This document shows positions 62,152 through 64,000 of a stretch of 64,000 nt of DNA, one piece after another. The notes below the pieces were generated by a model that was not told the DNA's origin, made no database searches, and saw nothing but the letters and a program-made list of their open reading frames with translations. Position 1 is the stretch's first letter; every line of letters starts with the position of its first letter. A program made the translations under genes and the position numbers. Source of the stretch: an uncultured Aquitalea sp. Its GTDB lineage: Bacteria > Pseudomonadota > Gammaproteobacteria > Burkholderiales > Chromobacteriaceae. The DNA lies in the NCBI RefSeq assembly GCF_945957525.1, contig NZ_CAMFLA010000008.1, positions 62,001 through 126,000 of the forward strand. The letters are read 5' to 3'.

Positions 62152-63471
62152 TTAGCGTACCCAGGCTTGCGGGTTGAGAGGTCGTCCCATGTGTCGGATT
62201 TCAAAGTACAGGCCGGCTTCGCCGCTGTCCAGTGCTCCCGTGCTGCCGATGCTGTCGCCGGCCTTGACGCTGCTGCCGTTGGCGCGGCCGATAGCCGACA
62301 ATCCGGTATACACGGTCATGTAGTTGCCGCCGTGGTCAATGATGACAGCGTTGCCGAATCCGCGCAGCGCATCGGCGTAAACCACGGTGCCGTCCGCCAC
62401 GGCGCGCACGGGTTGGCCGGCGGCGGTGCGGATGAAGACGCCCTTCCAGGAGGTGCCTTCGCTGCGCGCTGCGCCAAAGCGACCGGCCAGCTGGCCGGCC
62501 ACCGGCATTTTCATGCGGCCTTGCAGGCTGGCGAACGCTTTACCGGCCGCGCTGGTGTCCGCCACATCGTCAACGGTTTTGTCTTCCGGCACCGGTACTT
62601 GCTTTTTGGCTACTTCAGGCACCGGTTTGCCTTGTTTCTTGGCGCTTTCGGCCAACTTGCGGCGACGCTCGTTTTCCTTGCGGGCGGCCAGTTGTTTGGC
62701 TTTGCGCTCTTCCGCCGCCTTGCGTTCGGCTTCCTTGCGGCGGCGTTCGATTTCCTTGTTGATCTGGGCGATCAGGCTGGTAAGGCGTTTCTCGTCTTCC
62801 TGCAGTTTGGTAAGCCGGCTCTGGCCAGCCTGGATGTCGGAGGTCAGTTTGCTGACTTGCTGCTGCTGGGCGCTTTTGCTTTGCACCAGCGCGTTCTTCT
62901 CTTTGCTTTTGTTGTTGGACAGTTTGTCCAGGCGGGACAGTTCTTGCTCCAGCTGGAAAGACAAGGCTTCCAGTTCGTGCTGGTGGGTGATCAGTTGCGC
63001 CACCAGTTGTTGCTGGGCTTGCGCGATATGCTGGTAGTACACCAGATCGCGCGAGGTTTGATTGGGGTCGTCGTGGTTGAGCATGAGCTTCATCGCGTCA
63101 TGCTCGCCGTTCTTGTATTGACGCGCCAGCATCTGGCCGACCCGCTGACGGGTTTCTGCCAGTTTGTGCTGGGTGGCCTGCACCTGCGCTTTGAGCTCGG
63201 CAAGTTGCTGGGCGGAGGCGCTCTGCTTGTTTTCCAGCGTGGCCAGCGCGGCATTGGTGCGGGCGATGGCCTGTTCCGATTCCTTGATGGCCGACTTGGC
63301 TTCCTGCTGCACCGCTTGTTTCTGCGCGAGGTCTTTTTTCAGGCTGTCGATTTCCTTGCGCACCGATTGCAGGTTCTGCTGTTGCGGCGCAGTAGACAGT
63401 GCGGTGGATGCGGAAGGCGTGGCCGCCTGGGCCAGGCCGGAAACAAGGGCGATCAACAAATACGGTTTCAT
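62152..63471 (-). CDS. envC: EnvC-like murein hydrolase activator
   Basis: A 439-aa exported protein with a signal peptide (MKPYLLIALVSGLAQAA). A long coiled coil fills about residues 35-290 (for example KKDLAQKQAVQQEAKSAIKE, then KEIERRRKEAERKAAEERK). The C-terminal M23 domain has GRFGAARSEGTSWKGVFI where active enzymes have the first His, and YFEIRHMGRPLNPQAWV at the end. The missing zinc ligand indicates an activator of AmiA/AmiB-type amidases at the division site, as for EnvC. GTTGGCCGAA at 62647 encodes Leu-Ala-Glu. Start 63471 gives the proper signal. Confidence 0.94.
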   Translation of the reverse strand: MKPYLLIALVSGLAQAATPSASTALSTAPQQQNLQSVRKEIDSLKKDLAQKQAVQQEAKSAIKESEQAIARTNAALATLENKQSASAQQLAELKAQVQATQHKLAETRQRVGQMLARQYKNGEHDAMKLMLNHDDPNQTSRDLVYYQHIAQAQQQLVAQLITHQHELEALSFQLEQELSRLDKLSNNKSKEKNALVQSKSAQQQQVSKLTSDIQAGQSRLTKLQEDEKRLTSLIAQINKEIERRRKEAERKAAEERKAKQLAARKENERRRKLAESAKKQGKPVPEVAKKQVPVPEDKTVDDVADTSAAGKAFASLQGRMKMPVAGQLAGRFGAARSEGTSWKGVFIRTAAGQPVRAVADGTVVYADALRGFGNAVIIDHGGNYMTVYTGLSAIGRANGSSVKAGDSIGSTGALDSGEAGLYFEIRHMGRPLNPQAWVR

Positions 63472-63545
63472 GCCATTCCCGGGCAAAAGGGTGAAACGAT
63501 GGAAGGGCAGGACGGGCCTGCCCTTTATGCATGCCGACTGCCGTA

Positions 63546-64000
63546 TCAGGCGAAGCGGATCAAGGAGCGACCCGTCATTTCCGCCGGTTGCGGCAAGCCC
63601 ATCATGGCCAGCAGCGAAGGCGCGATGTCGCGCAATGCGCCGCCTTCTTCTATGGTCGCCTTTCGGCCAACGTAGAGGAAAGGCACTTTGTCCAGCGTAT
63701 GCTGGGTGTGGGGCTGGTGGTGCACAGAGTCGTACATTTGCTCGCAGTTCCCGTGGTCGGCTGTGATGATGACTTCGCCGCCGGCGGCGCGCATGGCTTG
63801 CACGCAACGATCCACGCAGTGATCCAGTGCTTCCACCGCCTTGACGGCCGCCGCGAAGTTGCCGGTGTGGCCCACCATGTCGCCGTTGGCGTAGTTGCAG
63901 ATGATGGCGTGGTATTTGCCGGAACCGATGGCTTCGACGATATGGTCGGTAACCTGCTCCGCGCTCATTTCCGGCTGCAGGTCGTAGGTGGCCACCTTGG
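63546..64000 (-). CDS. gpmI: 2,3-bisphosphoglycerate-independent phosphoglycerate mutase (3' part)
   Basis: The C-terminal 151 codons of GpmI, running off the right edge. It interconverts 2- and 3-phosphoglycerate with two Mn ions. Recognisable blocks are [29 protein letters not shown] (metal-binding Asp and His), [11 protein letters not shown] (metal-binding Asp and His) and a final GRSLIRFA. It heads the gpmI-envC-ctpA group. GTTGGCCGAA at 63662 reads here as Val-Gly-Arg, a different frame from most copies. Confidence 0.96.
   Translation of the reverse strand, partial: KVATYDLQPEMSAEQVTDHIVEAIGSGKYHAIICNYANGDMVGHTGNFAAAVKAVEALDHCVDRCVQAMRAAGGEVIITADHGNCEQMYDSVHHQPHTQHTLDKVPFLYVGRKATIEEGGALRDIAPSLLAMMGLPQPAEMTGRSLIRFA

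Noticed and set aside
61222-63675. An 817-codon plus-strand open frame opposite ctpA and envC
   Set aside because: It mirrors two well-identified minus-strand genes, and its sequence is low-complexity without family motifs.

Overview
The window is about 64 kb of GC-rich chromosome (roughly 60% by eye) from a motile, respiring Gram-negative bacterium. Gene content fits a betaproteobacterium, most likely Neisseriales in the Chromobacterium/Vogesella/Aquitalea/Paludibacterium neighbourhood. The grounds are the queA-DUF971-ubiE-ubiJ-ubiB block, hom-thrC, a CobD/CbiB-like paralogue, a flagellar flgA-flgM-flgN block and lutABC. The genus is inferred, not proven. Both ends cut genes: queA at the left, gpmI at the right.

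Layout. 1-4.6 kb: queA end, then ubiquinone genes ubiE, ubiJ and ubiB with a LysE-type exporter among them. 4.6-10.4 kb: an AhpD-like protein, an Mth938-like protein, alaA, and the threonine genes hom and thrC with a small exported protein between them. 10.5-16.8 kb: a GDSL-esterase autotransporter, flgA, flgM behind a sigma-28-like promoter, flgN, a CobD/CbiB-like membrane protein and an rhlE-type helicase. 17.3-21.5 kb: lutABC lactate oxidation and zntB. 21.5-24.46 kb: an AT-rich scar with a phage portal fragment, a gene remnant with an internal stop, a frameshifted membrane gene and an orphan 300-aa gene, ending at the 3' end of selC. 24.46-29.9 kb: selenocysteine genes selC, selB and selA with a zinc-type CDF transporter, glpM and a small membrane protein. 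30-31 kb: srkA. 31-40.4 kb: a complete chemotaxis operon (cheY, STAS protein, cheA, MCP, two cheW, cheR, cheD, cheB, REC-EAL). 40.7-47.2 kb: formate dehydrogenase-N (fdnGHI, fdhE) divergent from fdhD. 47.4-49 kb: lysC and a three-tRNA cluster. 49-64 kb: housekeeping and envelope genes (DUF1615 lipoprotein, family-3 binding protein, ghrA-type reductase, LysM/M23 lipoprotein, CDGSH protein, ettA, DUF456, ppk, yggX, argA, ctpA, envC, gpmI).

How genes connect. The sel genes and the fdn operon form one unit split over about 22 kb: fdnG has an in-frame UGA at codon 196 followed by a bacterial SECIS-like hairpin, and selA, selB and selC supply the recoding machinery. FdhD and FdhE mature the same enzyme. 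The lut operon and formate dehydrogenase are both respiratory inputs that would feed the quinone pool made with UbiE/J/B.

Most unusual signal. A 10-mer, GTTKGCCGAA (K = G or T), occurs 31 times by my count: 21 GTTGGCCGAA and 10 GTTTGCCGAA. About 0.15 copies of the G form are expected from base composition. It lies in several reading frames, on both strands and between genes, and is absent from the AT-rich scar. Its density and behaviour resemble a DNA uptake sequence, but it is not the Neisseria (GCCGTCTGAA) or Pasteurellaceae (AAGTGCGGT) word. I propose it as a candidate uptake word of this lineage.
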